64,000 nucleotides of DNA from an uncultured Arenicella sp. (lineage in GTDB: Bacteria > Pseudomonadota > Gammaproteobacteria > Arenicellales > Arenicellaceae), in assembly GCA_938045295.1 (NCBI GenBank), contig CALINO010000004.1, positions 1 through 64,000 on the forward strand, read 5' to 3'. Position numbers and translations under genes: made by a program. Positions 27,452-36,658 of this stretch are shown in pieces. Position 1 is the stretch's first letter, and every line of letters begins with the position of its first letter. A model generated the notes under the pieces. It worked only from the letters and a program-made list of their open reading frames with translations. It made no database searches and was not told the DNA's origin.

Positions 27452-28237
27452 TTAATCAATGCGATATTCCGCCACTACCGGTGTGTGATCCGACGGCCTT
27501 TCTAGCTTTCGCGGTGCTTCATCAATGTGGCAATCATGGCTTTGGTCTAGCATGGCTGATGAGCTGAGAATTAAATCAATTCTCAAGCCTTCATTGGCGC
27601 GATAGCCTGCGCCGCGGTAATCCCACCATGAAAACTGATCGCCTTCGGCATGAAATTTTCGGTAAGTGTCGTAAAGGCCTTCGTTCATTAGAGTTTGCAA
27701 TATTAAACGCTCAATGTCGCTGCAATGAATTTTTCCGGCCCAGCGAGCGGGGTCATGACAGTCAATGTTGGCTGGAGTGATATTAAAATCGCCCACCAAT
27801 ACCGTGTTTGGATTTTTGCTGAGGGTATCTCGCATGGCGGTTTGAAGTTTGGCAAACCATTCGCGTTTGTAGATAAATTTGTCTGAATCGAGCGCTTGGC
27901 CGTTGGGGCAGTACACATTGACGATGCGCAGAGTTTCGCCGTTGCTTAATTGAGCATCGCCAGCAATATAACGGCGCATGGGGTCGCTGTAGTCAGGCAA
28001 GTCAGTGACTACGTTAGTCAGTGGTTTTTTACTTAAAATGGCCACCCCATTGTAGGTTTTTTGCCCAGTAAATGCGCTGTGATAGCCAAGGCTTTGAAAG
28101 TGGTCAACGGGGAACTCATCGTCCGTCATTTTAAGTTCTTGCAGGCATAATAAGTCTGGGGAGTGGCTTTCAAGCCAGTCACTCACATGCTCCACGCGAA
28201 CGCGCAATGAATTGACGTTCCAAGATGCGATTTTCAT
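27452..28237 (-). CDS. xthA: Exodeoxyribonuclease III family AP endonuclease
   Basis: Cleaves DNA at abasic sites and trims 3' ends during base-excision repair. The 261 aa protein shows the exonuclease III fold signatures: MKIASWNVNSLRVR, the metal-binding Glu in LLCLQELKM, GVAILSKKP, NPNTVLVGDFNITPANIDCHDP and the final RPSDHTPVVAEY. The subgroup is the XthA/ExoA type rather than the eukaryote-like APE1. It is transcribed 24 bp after the glutaredoxin-domain gene, which starts upstream on the same strand. Confidence 0.94.
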   Translation of the reverse strand: MKIASWNVNSLRVRVEHVSDWLESHSPDLLCLQELKMTDDEFPVDHFQSLGYHSAFTGQKTYNGVAILSKKPLTNVVTDLPDYSDPMRRYIAGDAQLSNGETLRIVNVYCPNGQALDSDKFIYKREWFAKLQTAMRDTLSKNPNTVLVGDFNITPANIDCHDPARWAGKIHCSDIERLILQTLMNEGLYDTYRKFHAEGDQFSWWDYRGAGYRANEGLRIDLILSSSAMLDQSHDCHIDEAPRKLERPSDHTPVVAEYRID

Positions 28238-28261
28238 TTTTATTTTAAGTGCCGTTGTTAA

Positions 28262-28975
28262 TTATTGCGGCTTGAGGTAGCCGGCTTCTTCCAGCGCACG
28301 CGTGATCATTGCTTTTGAATGGCCTTGAATGATGCGCTCACCGATAAACAGTGATGGCACGCTGATTTGTTTTGATAGGTTTGATAACCGTTCACGAGCG
28401 CGTCTGTCGGTGCGAATATCGCGCTCAATAAACGGCACTTGCTTCTGGGTTAAAAACAACACCACCGACTGGCAAGGTTTGCAGTTGTCTGCGGTGTACA
28501 CCATGACTGGTTGAGTGCCACTGTTGTCTGGTTTGGCCTGATTGGCACGCCGCAGTTCTTTGACTTGTTCGCTGCCCACTTTTTTATCTTTAAGTAGGTC
28601 GGCATTGATGACTTTCACGTTTTTAGGCGGCGGTGAATCTTGGTATGAAATTTTGCCATTTTCATCCACCCATTTATATAAACGCCCATCACTGTTGGCG
28701 GCAGTTTTAACGGGGGTTGGCTTAGGCTCGGCCGTAGTGCCTTGCGCTTCGTTCAGGCTGATTTGAGCTGACTCTAAAGCCTCTTTCGCTTCTTCTAGAG
28801 CGCTTTTCGCTTGTTCTATTGTGGGGTTGGCCGAAGGGTTAATCGCAGAGCCAGTGCCCGTAGTTTGAGCACTGGCAAAGCCAGCGCTAAGCAATGCCAA
28901 GCTTAGCAGCGCTGCATTTACCAGCGAACGCAGTGTGCTTTGGGGTTTAACGGATAATAAGTTTATGTATTTCAT
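28262..28975 (-). CDS. Exported protein with DUF4124 and glutaredoxin-like domains
   Basis: A 237 aa protein directed to the periplasm by a long signal peptide (about 1-36, ending FASA). A short Glu/Ala-rich coiled helix (about 50-78) follows. A DUF4124 motif (LYKWVDENGKISYQDSPPP) comes next. The C-terminal 80 residues form a glutaredoxin-like fold with the redox site CKPC in YTADNCKPCQSV, the cis-Pro segment ISVPSLFIGERIIQGH and a closing helix. Disulfide or glutathione chemistry outside the cytoplasm is inferred. I chose the ATG that begins MKYIN; a TTG three codons upstream is possible. No clear ribosome site is visible. Confidence 0.83.
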   Translation of the reverse strand: MKYINLLSVKPQSTLRSLVNAALLSLALLSAGFASAQTTGTGSAINPSANPTIEQAKSALEEAKEALESAQISLNEAQGTTAEPKPTPVKTAANSDGRLYKWVDENGKISYQDSPPPKNVKVINADLLKDKKVGSEQVKELRRANQAKPDNSGTQPVMVYTADNCKPCQSVVLFLTQKQVPFIERDIRTDRRARERLSNLSKQISVPSLFIGERIIQGHSKAMITRALEEAGYLKPQ

Positions 28976-29047
28976 AGGATACAAATAACTGATTTTTATT
29001 AAAAAAACCAGTTACACCTTATTAAATAAATAATTAAGCAAACCGGC

Positions 29048-30307
29048 CTACTGTTCAGGCAGCAAACTTTCACCGCGAGTTAAATCGTCGAATTCTTCTC
29101 GTTGGCGAATAATGTGCGCTGTTTCGCCGTCGATTAATACTTCCGCTGGCCGTAACCTTGAGTTGTAGTTGCCCGCCATGGAAAAACTGTAAGCGCCAGC
29201 CGACATAACGGCCAACAGGTCGTCGGCTTGAACCGCGAGTTCACGATCATAGCCCAGTACATCGGCTGATTCGCACACCGGCCCAACCACATCAAACACG
29301 CTCTTTTCGACGTTGCTGTTTTCGTTAACCGGCAAAATGGCATGAAAGGCTTGATACAAAGAAGGCCGCAATAAATCATTCATGCCAGCATCGACAATGG
29401 CAAAATTTTTGCTTTCGTTGTGCTTGATGTACTCAACCCTGGTGAGCATGACGCCTGAATTGCCAGCAATGTAACGCCCGGGTTCAATGGCAATGGGTAA
29501 GTCGATGCCGTGCGCAGCAACCCCGTCTAACATTGCATTAACGTATTCTTGCGCGGTCGGCGGTGTTTCGCCTTGATAGTCAATGCCTAGGCCGCCACCT
29601 AAATCAAGTTGCTTGATTTGTATGCCTTGAGACGCCAGACGCTTAACCATCGTCAGAACAATATCCAGCGAGTCTGAGAATGGGCTGGTTTTTGTGATTT
29701 GCGAGCCAATGTGGCAGGCGATGCCGTGAACCTCAATGTTGGGCAGTTCGGCCGCTCGCTGATAAGCGGCAAACGCCGCTTCCATTGGCACGCCAAACTT
29801 AGCTTTATCCATGCCCGTGGATATATAAGGATGAGTTTCTGGGTCAACATCAGGGTTAACACGAAAGGCAATAGAGGCCGTTGCATTTAATGCCGCCGCC
29901 ACTGTTTGTACTCTTTCAAGTTCGGCGGTGGATTCAATGTTAATGCTTCGTACGCCATTGCTGATGGCAAATTCAAGCTCAGCGACTGATTTCGCTACGC
30001 CAGAAAACACCACTTTGCTTGGGTCGCCGCCAGCGGCCAATACGCGCCTTAACTCGCCTTCTGACACAACATCAAAGCCTGATCCTAGGCGTGCCAGTAC
30101 ATTTAATATGGCAATGTTGCTGTTGGCTTTTACCGCGTAACAGATGGTGTGAGGGTAGTCGCCAAACGCGCTATCGAGTGTTGTCCATTGGTGTTCAAAA
30201 GCGGCACGCGAATACACATAGCAGGGTGTGCCAATGGTCTCAGCTACTTTGCTTAAAGAGATATTTTCGGCACGCAATTCGCCGTTATGGTATTTAAAAA
30301 ATGACAT
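29048..30307 (-). CDS. lysA: Diaminopimelate decarboxylase
   Basis: PLP enzyme that makes L-lysine from meso-diaminopimelate. The protein is 419 aa. The PLP lysine lies in CYAVKANSN, the phosphate-binding glycine region is LDLGGGLGIDYQG, and the substrate Cys/Glu is in PVCESADVLG. IEPGRYIAGNSG and the C-terminal SAGAYSFSMAGNYNSR are also typical. It is preceded on the same strand by lptM, which matches the lppL-lysA order known in Pseudomonas. There, dapF comes next; here dapF is 11 kb away. Confidence 0.97.
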   Translation of the reverse strand: MSFFKYHNGELRAENISLSKVAETIGTPCYVYSRAAFEHQWTTLDSAFGDYPHTICYAVKANSNIAILNVLARLGSGFDVVSEGELRRVLAAGGDPSKVVFSGVAKSVAELEFAISNGVRSINIESTAELERVQTVAAALNATASIAFRVNPDVDPETHPYISTGMDKAKFGVPMEAAFAAYQRAAELPNIEVHGIACHIGSQITKTSPFSDSLDIVLTMVKRLASQGIQIKQLDLGGGLGIDYQGETPPTAQEYVNAMLDGVAAHGIDLPIAIEPGRYIAGNSGVMLTRVEYIKHNESKNFAIVDAGMNDLLRPSLYQAFHAILPVNENSNVEKSVFDVVGPVCESADVLGYDRELAVQADDLLAVMSAGAYSFSMAGNYNSRLRPAEVLIDGETAHIIRQREEFDDLTRGESLLPEQ

Positions 30308-30439
30308 AGATAGAACGTAAATGCAGTATTCAAGCGCTGGGCGTTAACCCAGCGGGTTTTAATCGGTATGAAATAGCCGCGAACGACTTAGTTAGTGCCT
30401 TGTGGTTCAGCCGTTGCTGCTGATGGCTAGCCGGCGTGC

Positions 30440-30583
30440 TTATATCGCAGGCGCTTGCTCTTCTTCTTGCAACTGAGGCTCTTCAAGTGGTGGCTGGTCT
30501 ACAATTAATGGGCCTTTTTGGCCGCAACCACTGACGATTAAAAGAGCGCTGGCTAGGGCAATAACAGAAATAATTTTTTTCAT
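30440..30583 (-). CDS. lptM: LptM (YifL/LppL), small LPS-assembly lipoprotein
   Basis: A 47 aa lipoprotein that I translated by hand. It starts MKKIISVIALASALL and has the lipobox VSGC with Cys20, immediately followed by GQKGPL, the near-invariant start of mature LptM. A Pro/Glu-rich tail follows and the gene ends at TAA. LptM helps mature the LptDE translocon that inserts LPS in the outer membrane. Position between argH and lysA on the same strand agrees with lppL-lysA in Pseudomonas. It is easily missed because of its length. Confidence 0.9.
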   Translation of the reverse strand: MKKIISVIALASALLIVSGCGQKGPLIVDQPPLEEPQLQEEEQAPAI

Positions 30584-30615
30584 TATAGGGCTACTTTGGC
30601 TATTGTTATTTGGCG

Positions 30616-30621
30616 ATTATA
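30616..30621 (-). promoter_or_regulatory. Candidate -10 element for lptM-lysA
   Basis: TATAAT on the minus strand, 32 bp before the lptM ATG and just after the argH stop codon. No clear -35 box is visible. The same TATAATCGC context occurs at two other start regions in the window. Confidence 0.4.
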
Positions 30622-30630
30622 AATTGCGAA

Positions 30631-32028
30631 TTAAGATTGTTCTTCTAGGCGCTGATAAGCGGCCTGCACGGCTTCTTTAACACGCACTGGCGCGGTGCCA
30701 CCGAAATGACTGCGCGCCTTAATTGAGCCATCAAGGCTCAGAACTTCGTAGACATCTTCATTAATCATTGAGCCAAAAGAACGCAGTTCTTCAAGACTTA
30801 ACTCTGATAATGGTTTTTTCTGCTCAATGGCGTAATGTACCGTGCTGCCAACAATTTCATGAGCATCGCGAAACGGCACTTGAAGGCGAACCAAATATTC
30901 AGCCAGATCAGTGGCCGTGGCGTAGCCTTTGAGCGCGGCGTCGTGCATGATGCTGCGGTTAAATCGAATGCTTGGAATCATGGCGGCAAATATCTGCAAT
31001 GATCGGGCAACAGTATCAACCGTATCAAAGATAGGTTCTTTGTCTTCCTGATTGTCACGGTTGTAAGCCAGTGGTTGTGACTTCATTAGCACCAGCAAAG
31101 CTTGTAAATTGCCAATAACGCGGGCGCTTTTGCCGCGTACGATTTCGGCAATATCCGGGTTTTTCTTTTGCGGCATAATGCTGGAGCCGGTGCAAAACGC
31201 ATCGCCAATGTCGATGAACTTATAGCTTTCCGATGCCCACAAAATGATTTCTTCGCACATGCGCGATAAGTGCATCATGATCACGCTGCAAGCCGAAGCG
31301 GTTTCAATTAAAAAATCGCGGTCAGACACGGCGTCTAGCGAATTACGGCTAGGGCGGTCAAAACCAAGCAGTTCGCATGTCATGTCTCGGTCCAGTGGAA
31401 AACTGGTGCCGGCTAATGCGGCTGACCCTAGGGGCATAACGTTAATACGTTTGCGCGCATCTTGAAGGCGTTCTACGTCGCGTTCAAACATTTCATTCCA
31501 CGCCAGCAAGTGGTGAGCCAAGCTAATAGGCTGTGCAACTTGCAGGTGAGTGAAGCCTGGCATGATGGTGTCAATTTCATTACTGGACAAATCCAGTAAG
31601 TTCTTTTGTAGCTGGGCTATTAGAGCCACAATGTCATCCACCGCTTCACGCATGTATAAGCGAATATCGGTTGCCACTTGATCGTTACGTGAACGCCCAG
31701 TGTGCAGCTTTTTACCGGCTTCGCCAATAATGTCGGTTAAGCGCGCTTCAATATTCATGTGAATATCTTCAAGCTCAGTAGACCAAGCAAAGTCGCCGGC
31801 ATCGATTTTTTCTCGAATGCCGATTAAGCCTTGTTCAATGGCTTGCGCTTCGTCATCACTAATCACGCCTATTTTGGCCAACATTTTGCTGTGCGCAATA
31901 GAGCCTTGTATGTCTTGCTTGTACAGGCGTGAGTCAAAGCTGATTGACTCGGTAAACGCTTCTACTAATTCATTGGTGGGTTCGGTAAAACGACCACCCC
32001 ATGGTTTTTTTGCTGCCGGTTTGTTCAC
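30631..32028 (-). CDS. argH: Argininosuccinate lyase
   Basis: Last enzyme of arginine synthesis; splits argininosuccinate to arginine and fumarate. From the chosen GTG it has 465 aa, close to E. coli ArgH (457). [21 protein letters not shown] is the expected N-terminus, [20 protein letters not shown] and the catalytic Ser loop [15 protein letters not shown] are canonical. The frame is open 39 codons upstream with ATG codons, but those lie upstream of a TATAAT that would place the transcript start near 32073, and the extra residues are unlike ArgH. It diverges from the fused hemCD gene. Confidence 0.95.
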   Translation of the reverse strand: MNKPAAKKPWGGRFTEPTNELVEAFTESISFDSRLYKQDIQGSIAHSKMLAKIGVISDDEAQAIEQGLIGIREKIDAGDFAWSTELEDIHMNIEARLTDIIGEAGKKLHTGRSRNDQVATDIRLYMREAVDDIVALIAQLQKNLLDLSSNEIDTIMPGFTHLQVAQPISLAHHLLAWNEMFERDVERLQDARKRINVMPLGSAALAGTSFPLDRDMTCELLGFDRPSRNSLDAVSDRDFLIETASACSVIMMHLSRMCEEIILWASESYKFIDIGDAFCTGSSIMPQKKNPDIAEIVRGKSARVIGNLQALLVLMKSQPLAYNRDNQEDKEPIFDTVDTVARSLQIFAAMIPSIRFNRSIMHDAALKGYATATDLAEYLVRLQVPFRDAHEIVGSTVHYAIEQKKPLSELSLEELRSFGSMINEDVYEVLSLDGSIKARSHFGGTAPVRVKEAVQAAYQRLEEQS

Positions 32029-32079
32029 TGATCTAAATCGTGCAAGATAATGCGCTTTAAATGGTAAAAATGACCGTAG

Positions 32080-32085
32080 ATTATA
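32080..32085 (-). promoter_or_regulatory. Candidate -10 element for argH
   Basis: TATAAT on the minus strand, 51 bp before the GTG start chosen for argH. It supports that start over upstream in-frame ATG codons. No -35 hexamer is clear. Confidence 0.4.
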
Positions 32086-32190
32086 GCGGTTCATCAGTTT
32101 GGGTGTTAGGTATCTGTTAAAAGAATTGCATATATTTAAACGCAATGGTCGAATAGCCTAATAATTCAAAAAAAGGGGCTTCATTTACGG

Positions 32191-32199
32191 TGCTATGGT
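32191..32199 (+). promoter_or_regulatory. Candidate extended -10 element for hemCD
   Basis: TGCTATGGT has the TGn extension before a four-of-six -10 match (TATGGT). It lies 45 bp before the hemCD ATG, in the divergent argH-hemCD region. No -35 box is clear, which is tolerated with an extended -10. Confidence 0.3.
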
Positions 32200-32244
32200 A
32201 GAGTTCATTGTGCCCCCTGAATAATAAAAATTAATAACGAGATT

Positions 32245-33951
32245 ATGAGATCTATTCGTATCGCTACTCGGAATAGCCCGCTTGCTATGTGGCAAGCTAA
32301 CTTCGTAAAGCAGCGTTTGGAGAATGAACACCCTGGTTTAACGGTTGATATCGTAGGTATGACTACCAAGGGGGATCAAATGCTGGATCGCAGTTTGGCT
32401 GCGGTGGGTGGCAAGGGGCTATTTTTGAAAGAACTGGAAGTGTCGTTGCTTGCAAAAGACACTGACATTGCCGTGCACTCAATGAAAGACGTGCCGGTTG
32501 ATTTACCGCAAGGCTTAGAAATAGCCACTTTGTGCGAAAGGGAAGACCCGCGTGATGCGTTTGTTTCTAATGCTTACCAAAATTTATACGCCTTGCCCAA
32601 AGGTGCAAAGGTCGGCACGTCCAGCCTGAGACGTGTGTCACAGTTAAAAAATGCGTTCCCCGAGGTGATGTTTTTTGAATTGCGGGGAAATGTGAACACT
32701 CGGCTAAGTAAGTTGGATGCTGGCGACTACGACGCAATCATCTTGGCAACCGCCGGGCTTAAGCGTTTAGGTTTTGACGACCGCATTAAGCAATACATCA
32801 CTCCTGAGTTGTGTTTGCCGGCCGTAGGCCAAGGCATTGTGGGCATTGAATGTCGCAGCGACGACGATGAAGTGAAAGCGTTACTTAAACCGTTACACAG
32901 TTTAGACAGCGAATTGGTGCTGGCGGCTGAAAGGTCTATGAATGCCTCGCTAGAAGGGGGCTGCCAGGTGCCGGTTGCGGGTTACGCTGAGGTGAGCTCC
33001 GGTAAGTTGGAGCTCAGAGGCTTGGTTGGCCATACCGACGGCTCTCATATCGTCAGCGCGCGTGAAGTGAGCCCCAAGTTAACCATTGAGCATGCACAGC
33101 AGTTAGGCCAAGGTGTGGCTTCGGAATTGCTGCGCCAGGGGGCAGGAGAAATATTGAAAGATGTTTACAGCAACCCGCCAACGTTTAAAAAAAATGACGA
33201 AAAGGTCGACAAGCCTATTGTTGTGCTTACTCGCCAGAGTCAATATTTAGGCAATTCTCCCGTTATTTTACAGCGCTTGGACTTTCACCCAGTGCACGTG
33301 CCAGCGTTGGAAACCGAGGCTCGCTTAGATTTAAAAATCATGGAGGCGTTTTCACGCTTAGAGACCTATACAGATGTGATTTTTGTGTCACGCAATGCGG
33401 TTGAAATAGGCATGAAAATGATTGACCAGCAGGGCGGCATGCCTGAGTCGGTGCAAGTCATGGCGGTGGGCGTAGAGACAGCAAAGCAGCTGTACGGTTA
33501 CGGTATCGATGCCTCGTTTCCGGAGAAGGGCACCGGTGCCAAAGCACTGCTTAATGTCAGTCAGATGAAAGATTTAACAAACCGTAGAATACTGATAGTT
33601 CGTGGTGAAGTCGGCTTAGATTGGCCGGCCGTAGAAATGAGCCACCGCGGAGCGGAAGTCGAAGAAGTGCGGTGCTATCGTCAGGGAATCCCTGCCGATT
33701 GCACGATGGGGCTGCAAGACGTGTTCAAACACAATCAAGTTGTGAAAGGGATTTTTGTGCACAGTTCGCAAAGTTTAAAAAACTTGGTGGAGGCGGCTGG
33801 CGATACAGTTGGGCAACTAACGCGCACTAATTTGGTGGTTGGCAGTGAAACTATTAAAAACGTCGCCATAGAGTTGGGGTGGAAGGGGCAGTTGTATGTG
33901 GCCGAGTCGCCATCCAACAAACATATGATGATTTCTTTTTCATCGATATAA
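32245..33951 (+). CDS. hemCD: Fused hydroxymethylbilane synthase / uroporphyrinogen-III synthase (HemC-HemD)
   Basis: One continuous 568 aa frame covers two successive haem-pathway enzymes. Residues 1 to about 310 are Hem[38 protein letters not shown] and Cys240 in [14 protein letters not shown], which holds the dipyrromethane cofactor. After a short linker, residues about 320-568 are HemD, with [34 protein letters not shown] and the C-terminal [16 protein letters not shown]. No stop or frameshift separates the parts. In most gammaproteobacteria these are adjacent genes; fusion is known in other phyla such as Leptospira. hemX and hemY follow in the usual order. Confidence 0.95.
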   Translation: MRSIRIATRNSPLAMWQANFVKQRLENEHPGLTVDIVGMTTKGDQMLDRSLAAVGGKGLFLKELEVSLLAKDTDIAVHSMKDVPVDLPQGLEIATLCEREDPRDAFVSNAYQNLYALPKGAKVGTSSLRRVSQLKNAFPEVMFFELRGNVNTRLSKLDAGDYDAIILATAGLKRLGFDDRIKQYITPELCLPAVGQGIVGIECRSDDDEVKALLKPLHSLDSELVLAAERSMNASLEGGCQVPVAGYAEVSSGKLELRGLVGHTDGSHIVSAREVSPKLTIEHAQQLGQGVASELLRQGAGEILKDVYSNPPTFKKNDEKVDKPIVVLTRQSQYLGNSPVILQRLDFHPVHVPALETEARLDLKIMEAFSRLETYTDVIFVSRNAVEIGMKMIDQQGGMPESVQVMAVGVETAKQLYGYGIDASFPEKGTGAKALLNVSQMKDLTNRRILIVRGEVGLDWPAVEMSHRGAEVEEVRCYRQGIPADCTMGLQDVFKHNQVVKGIFVHSSQSLKNLVEAAGDTVGQLTRTNLVVGSETIKNVAIELGWKGQLYVAESPSNKHMMISFSSI

Positions 33952-33971
33952 GCCTGCAATTGTAGGCTTAT
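33948..33971 (+). promoter_or_regulatory. Hairpin overlapping the hemCD stop codon
   Basis: A 24-nt near-perfect palindrome (ATAAGCCT, CAATTG centre, AGGCTTAT) that includes the TAA stop. It is followed by AAAAAT and not by a T-run, so it is not a standard terminator. It may protect the mRNA 3' end or reduce read-through into hemX. Confidence 0.5.
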
Positions 33972-34203
33972 AAAAATAGGGCTCAGGCAAAGCAATATCG
34001 CCAAGTCTGGGCTCGGCGCCTTTAAAAGCTAACATAAGTTAACCTTAAACACAGTCTTCACTTGTATCAAGGCATTGATGCTGTGTTAGAATTTTCACTT
34101 TTGGGGGGTGGCTTGCTCGGTTGCAGGGGTTTACGCAACAAAGGCTAAGTCATCAAGATCAGAAATTACAATGCGCTCAATTGCGCACTAACGGTTGTAA
34201 AGC

Positions 34204-35367
34204 ATGTCAGACCAAACAAAACCCGCCGCTGAACTTGAATCAACATCATCAAGTGAACGAACCGATGCCCGCGTAGCACAAGCTACGCCAAATAACGCGT
34301 CGCACCAAACCGTTGTGCACCAAGGTAAATCTGGTGGCAAAGGCTTAAGCTTGTTTGCAATATTGCTGTCTTTGGCCGCACTTGGTGGCAGTGGTTATAA
34401 CTACTACACCACGCAACTATCAAGTAACGTCAGCAAAGATAAAATTTTGACCAACGTTAACGACATTGGCAGCAACGTTAAAATATTGGCCGAGCGGATG
34501 AGCCAAGTGCAACGTTCACAACAAGATTTACAACAAAATGTGGTTGATAAATCTGAATTGAAAGTCAGCTTGCTGCAAGCCAGCACCAATACGGATTCGG
34601 CCATTTCTGACCTTAAAGATCAGCAAAAAACATTGTCGGAAGCGGTGCAGAAATTCACCGCTGATAATCAGCGTAGCAGCGATAAGTTAGCACTGGATGA
34701 AGTGTCTCAGTTGTTAAAGCTGGCCAATAACAGTGCGGTTTTTGCTGGCAATAAAGAATCGGCTATTAATGCGCTCAAATTGGCCGACAGTCAGTTAAAG
34801 CAGTTGGCTGACCCTCGTTACTCAGTTGTGCGTCGTAAAATCAATGCCGAAATTTCTGGTTTGCAAGCAATCAAGTCGGCGGATGTTACCAGCATTAGCG
34901 CAAAGCTGAGTGCACTTGGTAAACAAGTGCCGACCTTGCCGCTTGAAAATGAGCCGCCGGTGGCGAGTGAAATTAAAATTGCCAAACAACAAGATCAGCA
35001 AGAAATGACGTTCACGTCAGAGTTGAAAAAGTTGTGGACCGACACACTTAACTCCATTCAAATTAAACGCGTTGACCAGCCGCCCAAACCGCTATTGGCA
35101 CCTGAGCAACGTTATTTCTTAGACCAAAACATTCAACTGAAACTGGCTACGGCTGAACTAGCCGTCATGCAAAATAATGCCGATGTGTTTGTGCGCAGTA
35201 TCGACGCCGCCAGCGGTTGGTTAAAGGAGTATTATGACCCGCGTAATGCCGAGGTAACTGATGTCATTGCGCAATTGGCTGCGCTAAGAAAGCAGCCGCT
35301 AGGGCAAGAGTTACCTGCGGTTGCTGGCTCTTATGATGAACTGCAACGAATTAAAGGCGGTAACTAA
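34204..35367 (+). CDS. hemX: HemX-like membrane protein
   Basis: Bitopic inner-membrane protein of 387 aa encoded behind hemD in many gammaproteobacteria. It is often labelled uroporphyrinogen-III C-methyltransferase, but this one has no SAM-binding methyltransferase motif. A polar N-terminus with Ser, Thr and Ala leads to one membrane segment (about 50-68). The periplasmic part begins with a long coiled coil (about 80-155) and continues into the HemX domain, with AEQRYFLDQNIQLKLATAELAVMQ-like helices near 300. Its role in haem synthesis is not settled. hemY begins 2 bp after it ends. Confidence 0.9.
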   Translation: MSDQTKPAAELESTSSSERTDARVAQATPNNASHQTVVHQGKSGGKGLSLFAILLSLAALGGSGYNYYTTQLSSNVSKDKILTNVNDIGSNVKILAERMSQVQRSQQDLQQNVVDKSELKVSLLQASTNTDSAISDLKDQQKTLSEAVQKFTADNQRSSDKLALDEVSQLLKLANNSAVFAGNKESAINALKLADSQLKQLADPRYSVVRRKINAEISGLQAIKSADVTSISAKLSALGKQVPTLPLENEPPVASEIKIAKQQDQQEMTFTSELKKLWTDTLNSIQIKRVDQPPKPLLAPEQRYFLDQNIQLKLATAELAVMQNNADVFVRSIDAASGWLKEYYDPRNAEVTDVIAQLAALRKQPLGQELPAVAGSYDELQRIKGGN

Positions 35368-35369
35368 TT

Positions 35370-36647
35370 ATGCGTTGGGTCATTATGATTGCCGTTGCCC
35401 TTGTGTTGGGCTTTGGCTTATTTCAATTGGTTGATATTTACCCTGATAATTACGTAAAAATTTACGTTGATACCTACTTGATAGAAATGTCCTTTATGGG
35501 CTTTTTATTGCTGCTGTTTTTATCGGTATGTGCCATTTATCTTGGCCTTTGGCTATTCGGTTCAGTATTTCGTGTAGGCAATGTGTTTTCGCGTTGGCGC
35601 AAGCGCAAAGGGTACCAAAAGGCCAATGAAACATTAGGTACGGGCTATTTGTCACTGATTAAAGGCGATTGGCGTAAGGCTGAAAAAAGTCTATTGGCAA
35701 AAACCGATAACAGTGGTGTTCCTTATATAAACTATTTGGCGGCGGCACAGGCGGCTCAAGAGCAAAGCCAATACGATCGTCGCGACGATTATTTAGCGCA
35801 AGCTTACAAGGCAGCGCCGAAAGAGCGCTTTGCCATTGGCTTGGCTAAAGCACGCTTACATCATATGGCGGGCCAGCATGAACAAGCAGAAGCAACGTTG
35901 GATGATTTAGCCGCACAAGGCAGCAAAAATGCCCAATACGTGGCGATGCAATTGCAAACGTATCGAGCCACCCAAAACTGGAGCCGTGTGCACGACTTAT
36001 TGCCGTTGGCACGAAAACTAGACGCGTTGCCCGAGGCCGTTATTCAAGAAATGGATACGCAGGCGCACCAAGCCTTATTGCTGACGTCGGCTGACCGTGC
36101 GGCTACTTGGAAGGAATTGCCCAAAACGCAAAAGCAAGAGCCCAGTAATATTGCTTTGTACGCAAAAGATTTATTGAATAAGAATGACGTTGGTGCCGCT
36201 GAAAAGCTCATTCGCAACGCCATGAAGAATCAATACGACGACGCGTTGGTTGAATTGTATGGCCAACTGCCTGCCGATAAACCAGCCAAGTTACGCCGTG
36301 TGGTTGAAGGTTGGTTGATGGCTCGCCCAGAAAGTGCCGAGCTTAATTTGGCGGCTGGGCGTTTAGCGGCGCAAGAAAAAAACAACGATGTGGCTATTGG
36401 TTTCTTAGAAAAGGCCATTGAGTTAGGTCAGTTGCCTGGCGCGTACTCTTTGCTAGGTGAATTGCTTGAAACCGCCAATGAAAGTGGCCGTGCCTTGAAT
36501 TTATACCGCACGGGTATTGCGCGCTTAACTGGCCTTTCTAGCGCCTTGATTAGCCCGCAGCTTGGGTCAGCGTTGCGTGAGCACAACAATGATGGCGCCG
36601 AGGTAAATGAGGTGCACGAAGGCGAGTTAGTTGACGATAAGCACTGA
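35370..36647 (+). CDS. hemY: HemY, TPR-containing membrane protein
   Basis: A 425 aa protein of the proteobacterial HemY family (unrelated to protoporphyrinogen oxidase HemY of Bacillus). Two N-terminal membrane segments (about 3-20 and 42-65) precede the HemY_N region with FRVGNVFSRWRKRKGYQ and a cytoplasmic or periplasmic series of TPR helices up to about residue 400. It belongs to the hemCD-hemX-hemY unit and is thought to organise late haem-synthesis enzymes. Start is an ATG 2 bp after the hemX stop. Confidence 0.92.
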   Translation: MRWVIMIAVALVLGFGLFQLVDIYPDNYVKIYVDTYLIEMSFMGFLLLLFLSVCAIYLGLWLFGSVFRVGNVFSRWRKRKGYQKANETLGTGYLSLIKGDWRKAEKSLLAKTDNSGVPYINYLAAAQAAQEQSQYDRRDDYLAQAYKAAPKERFAIGLAKARLHHMAGQHEQAEATLDDLAAQGSKNAQYVAMQLQTYRATQNWSRVHDLLPLARKLDALPEAVIQEMDTQAHQALLLTSADRAATWKELPKTQKQEPSNIALYAKDLLNKNDVGAAEKLIRNAMKNQYDDALVELYGQLPADKPAKLRRVVEGWLMARPESAELNLAAGRLAAQEKNNDVAIGFLEKAIELGQLPGAYSLLGELLETANESGRALNLYRTGIARLTGLSSALISPQLGSALREHNNDGAEVNEVHEGELVDDKH

Positions 36648-36658
36648 TTTTCTAGCGT

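Noticed and set aside
32029..32145. N-terminal extension of ArgH with ATG starts
   Set aside because: The extra residues are unlike ArgH, and a TATAAT at 32080-32085 would start the transcript after those codons.
34204..35367. HemX as a genuine uroporphyrinogen-III C-methyltransferase
   Set aside because: No SAM-binding methyltransferase motif is present. The common database name comes from old gene-neighbour annotation.
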